Source: Verrucomicrobiales bacterium (GTDB taxonomy: Bacteria > Verrucomicrobiota > Verrucomicrobiia > Verrucomicrobiales > Akkermansiaceae). Taken from it: DNA of 12,878 bases. Under the pieces are notes generated by a model. That model was not told where the DNA came from, ran no database searches, and saw only the letters and a program-made list of their open reading frames with translations. Every line of letters starts with the position of its first letter. The first letter of the stretch is position 1. The stretch is from contig DPWT01000137.1 in assembly GCA_003527555.1 (NCBI GenBank), positions 1 through 12,878 on the forward strand, given 5' to 3'. Shown in pieces: positions 1-5,976 of the stretch. A program made the position numbers and the translations under genes.

Positions 1-351
1 TATATCGATACCCATATAGCCTCAGTCCGGGAGATTTGTTATCAACGCAATGGTATTTATCTGCGCTTTAGCCATTGTGACTATCATAAAGGAACAGCTA
101 TGCAGGAAGTGGCTCGGCAGCTTGGGATCGGGTCAGAGAAGATTTTTGCCATTGGAGACAGCCATAACGACACTGATATGTTGAATAAGGATATAGCTCA
201 ATCAATAGCGTGCCCAGGAAACGCGTGTGATGAGGTCAAAGCCCATATCATCAATCAGGGCGGTTATCTTGCTGAGTCTCATGTCAGCGCTGGTGCAGTT
301 GAAGCTATGAATGCCCTCTTTGATATGGGGGGAGATAGTAAAAATATTTAG
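1..351 (+). CDS. HAD-superfamily hydrolase, C-terminal part (5' end outside window)
   Basis: The reading frame is open from base 1 to a TAG at 349-351, so about 116 C-terminal residues are visible and the true start is upstream. The frame contains a Lys followed by Gly-Thr-Ala (K30-G-T-A), the usual HAD motif III context in the Cof-type subfamily, and GDSHNDTDML at residues 52-61, which is motif IV with the Mg-binding Asp residues. The tail GGYLAE...GAVEAM is typical of the end of these phosphatases. HAD enzymes of this type dephosphorylate sugar phosphates or similar small molecules in the cytoplasm; the substrate cannot be read here because the cap domain is missing. The gene runs convergently into tRNA-Leu, only 8 bp past the stop, with no terminator hairpin between them. 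The family call is secure, the specific function is not. Confidence 0.85.
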   Translation, partial: YIDTHIASVREICYQRNGIYLRFSHCDYHKGTAMQEVARQLGIGSEKIFAIGDSHNDTDMLNKDIAQSIACPGNACDEVKAHIINQGGYLAESHVSAGAVEAMNALFDMGGDSKNI

Positions 352-359
352 GCAGCAAA

Positions 360-441
360 TACCGGCGGCGGGAATCGAACCCGCACTCCCGAAGGAACAT
401 GATTTTGAATCACGCGCGTCTACCAATTCCGCCACACCGGC
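360..441 (-). tRNA. tRNA-Leu (anticodon CAA)
   Basis: The minus strand folds as a class II tRNA of 82 nt: acceptor GCCGGTG pairing with CGCCGGT (G1-U72 wobble, as in several bacterial leucine tRNAs), D-stem GCG/CGC with GGTAGA in the loop, anticodon stem CGTGA/TCATG with loop TTCAAAA giving anticodon CAA, a 13-nt variable arm, and T-arm GCGGG-TTCGATT-CCCGC. The discriminator is A (position 360). CCA is not encoded, since the next bases read TTT, so a CCA-adding enzyme is needed. It reads UUG codons. Confidence 0.96.
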
Positions 442-905
442 ATGTTGTTTGAGGCTGTTGAAAACTCAAATGAGTTCCAACTCTGGAGACGGCGTGAATT
501 TGCTCTCTGGAGAAAAAATGTCAAGCTCTCGTCACCACATAGACATCTCATCTATGTAAACGCTTTTCATTTTCAACGTGTGACTCTCGCAGATAATCAA
601 TGGCTCTTATTCTGGAGTGCATGATTTTGGTCCTTCATATGCTACCGCAGCTATGTTATTTGCAATGTATCCATTCACATTAGTTGGGTACAACCGGAGA
701 TTAGGGAGTTGTAATACGCAAGATGTTTACAATCTTCGCTATCATAATATTTTATAAGGAAGAAATTTAGTCGGTTTCTGTGATATATGGGTAAAGGGGT
801 TTTTTCCTATGGTGTCATAAGAGGGGGCTCTAGGCAGCTGATAGATAATCCAATGATTTTAGCTGTTACATGTGCTAAATTTAGTATCTTTTTAAGTGCA
901 CGCTG
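442..905. other. Intergenic stretch without a recognisable gene
   Basis: About 460 bp between tRNA-Leu and the COG0523 promoter region. The short open frames here (60-63 codons) have no recognisable domain, no ribosome binding site and low-complexity composition. A weak stem, AAGAT-GTTTACA-ATCTT, occurs around 720-740. I see no IS end, CRISPR repeat or convincing RNA gene. It may be decayed coding sequence or the 5' region of tRNA-Leu on the minus strand. Confidence 0.5.
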
Positions 906-911
906 TATAAT
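906..911 (+). promoter_or_regulatory. Perfect -10 box (TATAAT) upstream of the COG0523 pair
   Basis: TATAAT at 906-911 is the best promoter element in the gap before the first COG0523 gene. No good -35 is visible at 17 bp; the nearest candidate is TTAGTA at 881-886 with 19-bp spacing. The expected transcription start is about 918, inside the first GCAACT-type palindrome. That would leave a leader of about 250 nt before the ATG at 1170. Confidence 0.5.
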
Positions 912-930
912 AACGCAACTTATTTGCAAT
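912..930. promoter_or_regulatory. Operator-like palindrome 1 (Fur-family/Zur-type candidate)
   Basis: GCAACT-T-ATTTGC at 915-927 is a 6-1-6 inverted repeat with one mismatched pair. It lies directly behind the TATAAT box, over the expected transcription start, where a repressor would block the promoter. Its left part, AACGCAACTTA (912-922), is also the exact reverse complement of 959-969 in the second palindrome. Fur-family regulators bind 19-21 bp palindromes with a one-base centre, and COG0523 genes are classic Zur targets. The regulator assignment is an inference. Confidence 0.5.
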
Positions 931-949
931 AACACTTGCCCTGATCTGC

Positions 950-970
950 AAATGCAACTAAGTTGCGTTT
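950..970. promoter_or_regulatory. Operator-like palindrome 2 (Fur-family/Zur-type candidate)
   Basis: A perfect GCAACT-A-AGTTGC palindrome occupies 954-966. It extends outward to 950-970 with AAA/TTT arms and only one mismatched pair (953/967). Its centre (960) is 39 bp from the centre of palindrome 1 (921), about 3.7 helical turns. The pair therefore shares sequence, symmetry and a one-base centre, as expected for two sites of one dimeric regulator. Confidence 0.55.
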
Positions 971-1169
971 GATGTTTAGTTTCACGGTTTATAAGCAATC
1001 AGTCTCAGCCCTTTTGGGTGTTAGCTGTTGGTTGTTTGAAGGTAGGTGTGCACAGAGCGTGCCTATCGCAACGGAACTGAGGAGTAACGGCCGCTGTGTA
1101 AGCTTTCCAATGTTTTTGGAGGGAGTCTGAAGAGCTCAAGGAATCGAGAAAATCATTCTGATTACCCCA
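971..1169 (+). other. Long leader before the first COG0523 gene
   Basis: About 200 nt with no gene. It contains a possible stem-loop: GGTAGG (1041-1046) pairs with CCTATC (1062-1067), and GCAC (1050-1053) with GTGC (1059-1062). A GGAGGG sequence (1118-1123) resembles a strong Shine-Dalgarno but has no start codon at a suitable distance. It overlaps a six-codon frame, 1110-1130, that ends in TGA. I do not recognise any known riboswitch class here, including cobalamin. Confidence 0.35.
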
Positions 1170-2345
1170 ATGAATATTCTACCTCAGTCAGGAAAATCAC
1201 TCTTGCCTTCTTTAGTCAAAGTCCGCCCAATGCTTTTGCTTACGGGTTTTCTTGGCGCTGGTAAAACGACGTTTTTACGGGATATGCTGGCTCATCTTGC
1301 GACCAGAGAGTATCGCGCTGATGTCATTCTTAATGATCGGGAAAATGCCTTTATCGACAAAGAGACGTTAAAAGGTAATGCCGCCGATATTTCTGCACTA
1401 ACAGCTTCCTGTGTTTGTTGTGATGGATACGAAGATCTTGTAACGATGATTCTCAAGGCATCTGAAAGCCAGCATGATATACTTGTGATAGAGCTCAATG
1501 GCACAGCAGATCCCATTCCTCTACAAGAGTCTTTCACGCTATTAGAATCCAAATTTTTTTTACGTCCTCGTTGGCAGATTTGTGTGATTGATGCTCGCTA
1601 CTTTAGAAAACGCCGTCGCTTTAATGATCTGGAAAGCCTTCAACTTGAAACGGCCAGTCATTATTTTATATCTCATAGCTCCAACCTAACAGAAAAAGAG
1701 GGGGCTGAGCTTGAAGGTGCTATAAAAACAATTAACTCAGGTGCGTCTCGAACCACAGCCTCTTTGTTAGTTGATGCACTTAGTCAAGCTATTGCCAGTA
1801 ATAGTTGGCCGCAATGGGTTGAATATGATAAAATGATAGGCCTTGGTGGCTGGGGAGGACGCAATGAAAAATCTGGGCCCTATGTCTACTATAATGATGC
1901 GGGTAAACTCATTCGTGATACATCTAAAGGTAAGGGCGGAAGCCATGGGCCAAAACATGAATTCGTTATCACCACTCGCGACCAAGAGCACCCTATCACC
2001 AGAGGCTTGCCAGCACAATGGATGCATTCCAAGGATGAATGCTACTCGCACATGCGTGGACCCGCCGAGCATATGACTATTCTTGCCACTGGGTGTGATA
2101 CACCTGCCTCACAGAAAGAAGGGCGGCATGAGCCGATGTTGATGGTTCTCAGCTATGGTAAAGGCCGCGTGTTCCATACGATGTTGGGAGATAATGTACC
2201 GGGATTCGAAGGCGTCGGCTTCATCGAAACCTTTCTGCGTGGTGCCGAGTGGGCAGCTACTGGAAAAGTTACACGTGAAATACCAAAAGACTTTCCTACC
2301 AAACAAAAATCTTCATCTCGCTTGTTTAAAGCCATAACTGATTAA
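1170..2345 (+). CDS. COG0523 (CobW-like) GTPase fused to the C-terminal half of a ThuA domain
   Basis: A 391-residue protein made of two unrelated parts. Residues 20-205 are a COG0523 P-loop GTPase: Walker A GFLGAGKTT (26-34), the metal-binding CVCC (81-84, the CxCC of the family) and ELNGTADP (108-115) in the Walker B region. Where the family has NKxD for guanine recognition this protein has SHSS (168-171), so GTP specificity or turnover may be lost. The usual CobW C-terminal domain is absent. From about residue 210 the sequence is instead typical of ThuA (PF06283-like, class I amidotransferase fold): IGLGGWGGRNEKSGPYV, GGSHG, HPITRGLP, WMHSKDE, GRHEPML, YGKGRVFHT, RGAEWAATGKVT. The N-terminal half of ThuA is missing. 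The join is near base 1800 and is in frame. COG0523 proteins deliver zinc or other metals to client enzymes; the ThuA role here is unknown. There is no clear ribosome binding site; ATG 1170 is preferred over ATG 1230 because the latter would start almost at the P-loop strand. The partner gene follows 36 bp downstream. Confidence 0.85.
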   Translation: MNILPQSGKSLLPSLVKVRPMLLLTGFLGAGKTTFLRDMLAHLATREYRADVILNDRENAFIDKETLKGNAADISALTASCVCCDGYEDLVTMILKASESQHDILVIELNGTADPIPLQESFTLLESKFFLRPRWQICVIDARYFRKRRRFNDLESLQLETASHYFISHSSNLTEKEGAELEGAIKTINSGASRTTASLLVDALSQAIASNSWPQWVEYDKMIGLGGWGGRNEKSGPYVYYNDAGKLIRDTSKGKGGSHGPKHEFVITTRDQEHPITRGLPAQWMHSKDECYSHMRGPAEHMTILATGCDTPASQKEGRHEPMLMVLSYGKGRVFHTMLGDNVPGFEGVGFIETFLRGAEWAATGKVTREIPKDFPTKQKSSSRLFKAITD

Positions 2346-2381
2346 GAACTAATAATTGCAAATTTAAAAAAAACAATATCG

Positions 2382-3587
2382 ATGAACTCTACCTGTAAAC
2401 TTCCCGTCACCGTGCTTTCTGGCTTTCTCGGCTCAGGAAAGACGACTTTGCTCAACCATATTTTGCGTAACCTCGAAGGCAAGCGTGTCGCCGTTATCGT
2501 CAATGATATGTCCGAGGTGAATATTGATGCGGAGCTTGTCCGAAATGGTGATGCATCACTATCACATACCGAAGAAAAGATGGTTGAAATGTCGAATGGT
2601 TGTATCTGCTGCACGCTGCGCGAAGATTTACTCTTGGAAGTCGGCAAAATGGCTCGAGAAAATCGCTTTGACCATCTGGTCATCGAGTCTACAGGTGTCT
2701 CTGAACCTATGCCTGTTGCAGAAACTTTCACCTTTGAAGATGAGGATGGGGGTTCATTAGGTGATATTGCAGAAATAGATACGATGGTGACAGTAGTTGA
2801 TGCGCCTAACTTTTTACATGATTACTCAAGCACCGAATCACTCGATGACCGAGGGGATGCAGTTGGTGAGGAAGACGAGCGAACTATCGTTGATCTTCTC
2901 AATGACCAAATCGAATTTGCCGATGTTATTCTTGTAAACAAGACAGACCTCGTTTCCACACAAGAAAAGAATAAGGTTCATGGCATGATTCGTGCACTCA
3001 ATCCACAGGTTAAGATTTACGATACGGTCGAGGCAGAAGTGCCTCTGAATCATGTTGTTGGAACAGGCCTGTATGATCCGGAGAGAGCATCTAGGCATGA
3101 CGGGTGGTTACATTCTCTTGTCGAACATACTCCCGAAACTGAGGAATATGGGATTTCTAACTATGTTTACGAACGCCGAGTCCCGTTTCATCCTCAACGC
3201 TTTCACGACTGTTTAAAAAAAGAATGGCCAGGTGTGATTCGCTCAAAAGGAATATTCTGGCTCGCTACTCGACTGGAGTATGCTGGTTTTTGGTCACAAG
3301 CAGGGGCAGTGAGCCGCTACCAGTGTGCCGGATATTTTTGGGCAGCAGTACCACGTGATCATTGGCCTGAAGAGCGCGAACATATCGACCGAGTATGGGA
3401 AGGTGAAAACGGTGATTGCCGCCAGGAAATTGTTCTTATCGGCCAAGACATGGATCGCGACGCTCTTAATGCAATGTTAGACGACTGCCTCCTCACCGAG
3501 GAAGAAATCATGACTAATGAAGGTGAGTGGAAAAAGCTTTTCACAGACCCGTTTCCGAAATGGAAAATGGGTATCTTTGGGTCCTGA
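2382..3587 (+). CDS. COG0523 zinc metallochaperone GTPase (ZigA/YciC-type)
   Basis: A full-length 401-residue CobW/COG0523 GTPase with every key element. These are Walker [10 protein letters not shown] (14-22), the metal-site motif CICC (74-77), IESTGVSEP (101-109), guanine-specificity NKTDL (186-190), an acidic insert around residues 119-168 and a C-terminal CobW_C domain from about 258 ([14 protein letters not shown] to FWLATR). Members of this subgroup are induced under zinc limitation and hand zinc to essential apo-enzymes in the cytoplasm, powered by GTP. The CxCC binds the metal. It follows the COG0523-ThuA gene by 36 bp and probably shares its transcript and the palindromic operator region upstream. 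The AT-rich gap has no Shine-Dalgarno. I am confident in the family; zinc rather than another metal is inferred from the subgroup and context. Confidence 0.93.
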   Translation: MNSTCKLPVTVLSGFLGSGKTTLLNHILRNLEGKRVAVIVNDMSEVNIDAELVRNGDASLSHTEEKMVEMSNGCICCTLREDLLLEVGKMARENRFDHLVIESTGVSEPMPVAETFTFEDEDGGSLGDIAEIDTMVTVVDAPNFLHDYSSTESLDDRGDAVGEEDERTIVDLLNDQIEFADVILVNKTDLVSTQEKNKVHGMIRALNPQVKIYDTVEAEVPLNHVVGTGLYDPERASRHDGWLHSLVEHTPETEEYGISNYVYERRVPFHPQRFHDCLKKEWPGVIRSKGIFWLATRLEYAGFWSQAGAVSRYQCAGYFWAAVPRDHWPEEREHIDRVWEGENGDCRQEIVLIGQDMDRDALNAMLDDCLLTEEEIMTNEGEWKKLFTDPFPKWKMGIFGS

Positions 3588-3592
3588 GGTCA

Positions 3593-3611
3593 TGGCGGAC
3601 CGGGAGGGATT
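3593..3611. repeat. 19-bp direct repeat copying the tRNA-Ser 3' end (att-like)
   Basis: Positions 3593-3611 are identical to 3785-3803, which are the CCA tail, discriminator, acceptor 3' strand and part of the T-stem of tRNA-Ser. The match begins exactly at the encoded CCA and ends at both flanks. Elements that integrate in a tRNA 3' end leave such a copy at their far end. The copy starts 5 bp after the stop of the second COG0523 gene. Confidence 0.6.
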
Positions 3612-3640
3612 GTCTTCGCTCGCTCAGGCTGTGCTGGTTT

Positions 3641-3666
3641 TCAGAAATACTCCTCCGCATTTCTGA
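3641..3666. other. Hairpin, 8-bp stem
   Basis: TCAGAAAT (3641-3648) pairs with ATTTCTGA (3659-3666) around a 10-nt loop. There is no T-run on either side, so it is not a classical terminator, though it may lie in the 3' UTR of the COG0523 transcript and stabilise it or stop exonucleases. Confidence 0.4.
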
Positions 3667-3676
3667 TGGTAATGAA

Positions 3677-3695
3677 GTGTCGTGATGCACGACAC
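3677..3695. other. Perfect palindrome GTGTCGTG-ATG-CACGACAC
   Basis: An 8-bp perfect inverted repeat with a 3-bp centre. It could be a very stable RNA hairpin or a binding site for a dimeric protein. No T-run follows. It sits between the two copies of the tRNA-Ser 3' end. Confidence 0.45.
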
Positions 3696-3741
3696 GCCTG
3701 GAGGTCTTGTGCACTCGAATTTCGTTCGAACCACTCCCCCC

Positions 3742-3786
3742 AAAACACCACTACCCCAACCCTCGTTGAGAGCTGGGGTAGTGGTG
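3742..3786 (-). terminator. Rho-independent terminator of tRNA-Ser
   Basis: Reading the minus strand out of tRNA-Ser, a perfect 13-bp stem (3774-3786 with 3746-3758, core CTACCCCA/TGGGGTAG) surrounds a 15-nt loop and is followed by TTTT (3745-3742). The stem overlaps the last two bases of the encoded CCA end, so processing of the tRNA 3' end and termination share sequence. Confidence 0.7.
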
Positions 3787-3874
3787 GCGGACCGGGAGGG
3801 ATTCGAACCCTCGATACCATTTCTGGTATACTCCCTTAGCAGGGGAGCGCTTTCGACCACTCAGCCACCGGTCC
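3785..3874 (-). tRNA. tRNA-Ser (anticodon GCT)
   Basis: Class II tRNA of 90 nt including an encoded CCA (3787-3785). The acceptor GGACCGG pairs with CCGGTCC, discriminator G. D-stem is GCT/AGC. Anticodon stem CTCCC/GGGAG carries loop CTGCTAA, giving anticodon GCT for AGC/AGU codons. The long variable arm has the stem ATACCA/TGGTAT, and the T-arm is GAGGG-TTCGAAT-CCCTC. The encoded CCA contrasts with tRNA-Leu in the same window, which lacks it. The 3' end is duplicated at 3593-3611. Confidence 0.97.
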
Positions 3875-4019
3875 TTGGTGAAGTCGTTGTGGACGACGGG
3901 CGTAGTTGGAACATATCAGCGGGTTTTCGTCAAGTGGGATGCATCATTATCTGGCGTAATTTTCAGATAATGAAGATATGAGCATGTCACGTTTCTAGAT
4001 TTGCATTGAGATTTGCAAA

Positions 4020-4047
4020 TTGTCATGAACAGCTATTTTGCTAGTAT
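4020..4047 (+). promoter_or_regulatory. Extended -10 promoter of pyk
   Basis: TTGTCA (4020-4025) and TAGTAT (4042-4047) are 16 bp apart, and the -10 is preceded by TGC, making an extended -10. Transcription should begin about 7 nt after the -10, around 4053-4056, which is the pyk ATG itself. An overlapping TATAAA (4045-4050) would push the start further into the gene. Just upstream lie two copies of AGATTTGCA (3997-4005 and 4009-4017). Confidence 0.6.
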
Positions 4048-4053
4048 AAATAT

Positions 4054-5466
4054 ATGCATCAGAACAAGTATAGGAAGACTCGTATCATTTGCACCTTGGG
4101 GCCGGCAACGGATTCGGATGAAATGCTGGAGAAGCTGATTATTGCTGGTGCGGATGTATTTCGATTAAATATGAGTCACGCGAAGCACGAATGGGTAAAA
4201 GATATTTGCCCACGAATTCGAGCAATTTCAAAGCGGCTGGATAAAAACACGGGAATCTTGTGTGATCTTCAGGGGCCGTCGATTCGAACTGGAGATGTGG
4301 ATGGCGAGCTCAATTTGCATACAGGGGATACGGTGGAATTCCGAAGAGAAGGGTCAGAGCCAAGCGCAGATTTAACAACTACGGTAAACTATGAAGGCTT
4401 GATGGCGGATGTCTCGGTAGGGGATCGGCTCATTGTGGATAATGGGAATTTGCTCATGGAGGTAAAGGAGACTCTTGGAGATCGTATTATCTGTGAAGCC
4501 AAGACAGATGGCACTATGGGCAGCCGGAGGCATATCAACTTGCCGGGTGTGCGGCTTAACTTGCCGGCGCTAACGCGTAAAGATCATCAGGATCTCGCTA
4601 TGGCATGCGACTGTGGTGTTGACTTTATTGCTGGTTCGTTTGTGCGTGATGCAGATCATGTTAGAGAGCTTAGAGGGGCTATGATCGAACGTGGAGGCGA
4701 TGCCCACATCGTTGCCAAGATTGAAGACCAGGAGGCTGTAAGAAACATTGATGGTATTATTGCGGAAGCCAATTTGATTATGGTGGCACGTGGTGATCTC
4801 GGGATTGAGGTAAATATTGAGGAGTTGCCAATTATACAGCGTAAGATCGTCAAGCGCTGTATGGAGTTAGGGACTCGAGTTATTGTGGCCACGCACATGC
4901 TTGAATCGATGTTAATCAACCCTTTACCAACACGAGCTGAAGTGACCGATGTCTCAAATGCTGTGTTTGAGGAAGCGGATGCCGTGATGCTGAGTGGTGA
5001 GACAAGTGTAGGTAAATACCCTGAGGAGTGTGTAGATATCTTGGATCGCATTGCACGCAGGATCGAACGCAGTGGAGGGCTAGGGTATGGAAAGGATGCA
5101 AAATTGACATCTGAGCGGCAAAAAACTATACGCTCGGCGATTCTACTTGCTGACTCGATTGCAGATGCTCGTATTATTGTATTTACCCGCCGAGGGAATA
5201 TGCCCGTGCAGACGGCTCTATTGAGACCGCATTCAAGTATCCACGCCTTTGCGCCTGATGACGCAACGTGTCGGAAGGTAAAGCTTGCTCGTGGCGTAGT
5301 CACTAGGCAGGTGAGTTTCGATGGCGGGCCTGACGTCGTGCTAAAGAGATCGATTGAGATGTTGATAAGCGACAAAGTCGTTGAGAAAGGAACACCGCTG
5401 GTGGTAATCTCTGACATGGTTCAAGAGGGCCGAGTAGTAGATTCTGTCCTATTAATTCACGCCTAA
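4054..5466 (+). CDS. pyk: Pyruvate kinase
   Basis: A 470-residue protein, the normal bacterial length. It converts phosphoenolpyruvate and ADP to pyruvate and ATP, the last step of glycolysis, in the cytoplasm. Visible motifs in order are: CTLGPAT (13-19), RLNMSH (37-42), QGPSIRTG (73-80), the B-domain (about 83-166), the catalytic KIED with K222 and E224, VARGDLGIE with metal-binding D248 (244-252), ATHMLESM with T280 (279-286), PTRAEVTDV (292-300) and LSGETSVGKYP (313-323), followed by the C-terminal domain (about 355-470). Differences from the commonest forms are QGPS for QGPK, VDNG for VDDG in the B-domain and ATH for ATQ. The ATG start is fixed by an in-frame TAG at 4042-4044 and there is no Shine-Dalgarno; with the promoter so close, translation is probably leaderless. 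The DUF3592 gene follows by 11 bp and is likely co-transcribed. Confidence 0.96.
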   Translation: MHQNKYRKTRIICTLGPATDSDEMLEKLIIAGADVFRLNMSHAKHEWVKDICPRIRAISKRLDKNTGILCDLQGPSIRTGDVDGELNLHTGDTVEFRREGSEPSADLTTTVNYEGLMADVSVGDRLIVDNGNLLMEVKETLGDRIICEAKTDGTMGSRRHINLPGVRLNLPALTRKDHQDLAMACDCGVDFIAGSFVRDADHVRELRGAMIERGGDAHIVAKIEDQEAVRNIDGIIAEANLIMVARGDLGIEVNIEELPIIQRKIVKRCMELGTRVIVATHMLESMLINPLPTRAEVTDVSNAVFEEADAVMLSGETSVGKYPEECVDILDRIARRIERSGGLGYGKDAKLTSERQKTIRSAILLADSIADARIIVFTRRGNMPVQTALLRPHSSIHAFAPDDATCRKVKLARGVVTRQVSFDGGPDVVLKRSIEMLISDKVVEKGTPLVVISDMVQEGRVVDSVLLIHA

Positions 5467-5477
5467 CTAATTGGACA

Positions 5478-5972
5478 ATGTGTAATTCTCAATCAGATAG
5501 TAATACAGGAAGGTGGTTTTTGTGCCTGATCGCTATAAGTATTCTCGCGATGGGCTTTGTTTTTGGGTGGTTGTTACTTAGGAGTTACCAGAATGCATCT
5601 GCTACACGTGATTGGAGTGAGGAGCAGACTGTTATTTTGCGTTCGGCTGTCGAACAGCGACAGATCTTGGGTTCGCCAATCGAGTATCGATTTAAGATAC
5701 TGTATGGATATGATTTTCAGAATGAGAGCTATACATCGGACAAGCTATCGATACGCGGTTCAAAGTGGAGTAAGCAACAAGAGACTATTGTTGATCTTGC
5801 GGAAAAATATCCTGCTAATTCGTCACATGTAACTTGGGTTAATCCGGATAATCCAACAGAAGCTATTTTGGAGCACGACACAAAAGCGGCGGGCTACACC
5901 CTATGGTTCCCTGCGCTTTTTATCGTAGCTGGAGGTGGTATGATTTGGGGCGCTTTCAGGGGTAGTGCCTAA
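5478..5972 (+). CDS. DUF3592-like small membrane protein
   Basis: A 164-residue protein of unknown function. A hydrophobic segment at about 12-35 and a second at about 140-160 flank a roughly 100-residue polar domain. That domain has the DUF3592 pattern: a Tyr-rich strand (YRFKILYGYDFQNESYTSD, 70-88) and a late VTWVNPDNPTEAILE (118-132) that resembles the family's VYYNPxNPxxAxLE. The topology suggests both ends on one side of the membrane with the central domain on the other. It starts 11 bp after pyk, without a clear ribosome binding site, and ends 4 bp from the stop of the convergent AsmA-like gene, with no terminator between. No link to pyruvate kinase function is evident. Confidence 0.7.
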   Translation: MCNSQSDSNTGRWFLCLIAISILAMGFVFGWLLLRSYQNASATRDWSEEQTVILRSAVEQRQILGSPIEYRFKILYGYDFQNESYTSDKLSIRGSKWSKQQETIVDLAEKYPANSSHVTWVNPDNPTEAILEHDTKAAGYTLWFPALFIVAGGGMIWGAFRGSA

Positions 5973-5976
5973 TCAT

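Noticed and set aside
442..624. 60-codon plus-strand ORF after tRNA-Leu
   Set aside because: It starts at the edge of the tRNA gene, has no ribosome binding site and no recognisable domain.
1110..1130. Six-codon leader peptide overlapping a GGAGGG
   Set aside because: There is no ribosome binding site in front of its ATG and no regulatory codon pattern; very short frames like this are frequent by chance.
971..1169. Cobalamin riboswitch upstream of a CobW-like gene
   Set aside because: The B12-box and the other conserved elements of that riboswitch are not present, and COG0523 proteins of this kind are usually zinc-linked rather than cobalamin-linked.
3712..3735. Second tRNA-like fragment (TTCGAACC near 3725)
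   Set aside because: Only a T-loop-like octamer is present; no acceptor or anticodon arm can be folded around it.
3641..3786. CRISPR-like repeats
   Set aside because: The inverted repeats differ from one another in sequence and length; there is no regular repeat-spacer pattern.
3682..3981. 99-codon plus-strand ORF across tRNA-Ser
   Set aside because: It is read straight through the antisense of a tRNA gene and its terminator, so it is not a credible protein gene.
4656..5417. Long minus-strand open frame (253 codons) opposite pyk
   Set aside because: It lies wholly antisense to an unmistakable pyruvate kinase, is rich in Ser, Ile and Arg as expected of a shadow frame, and shows no domain.
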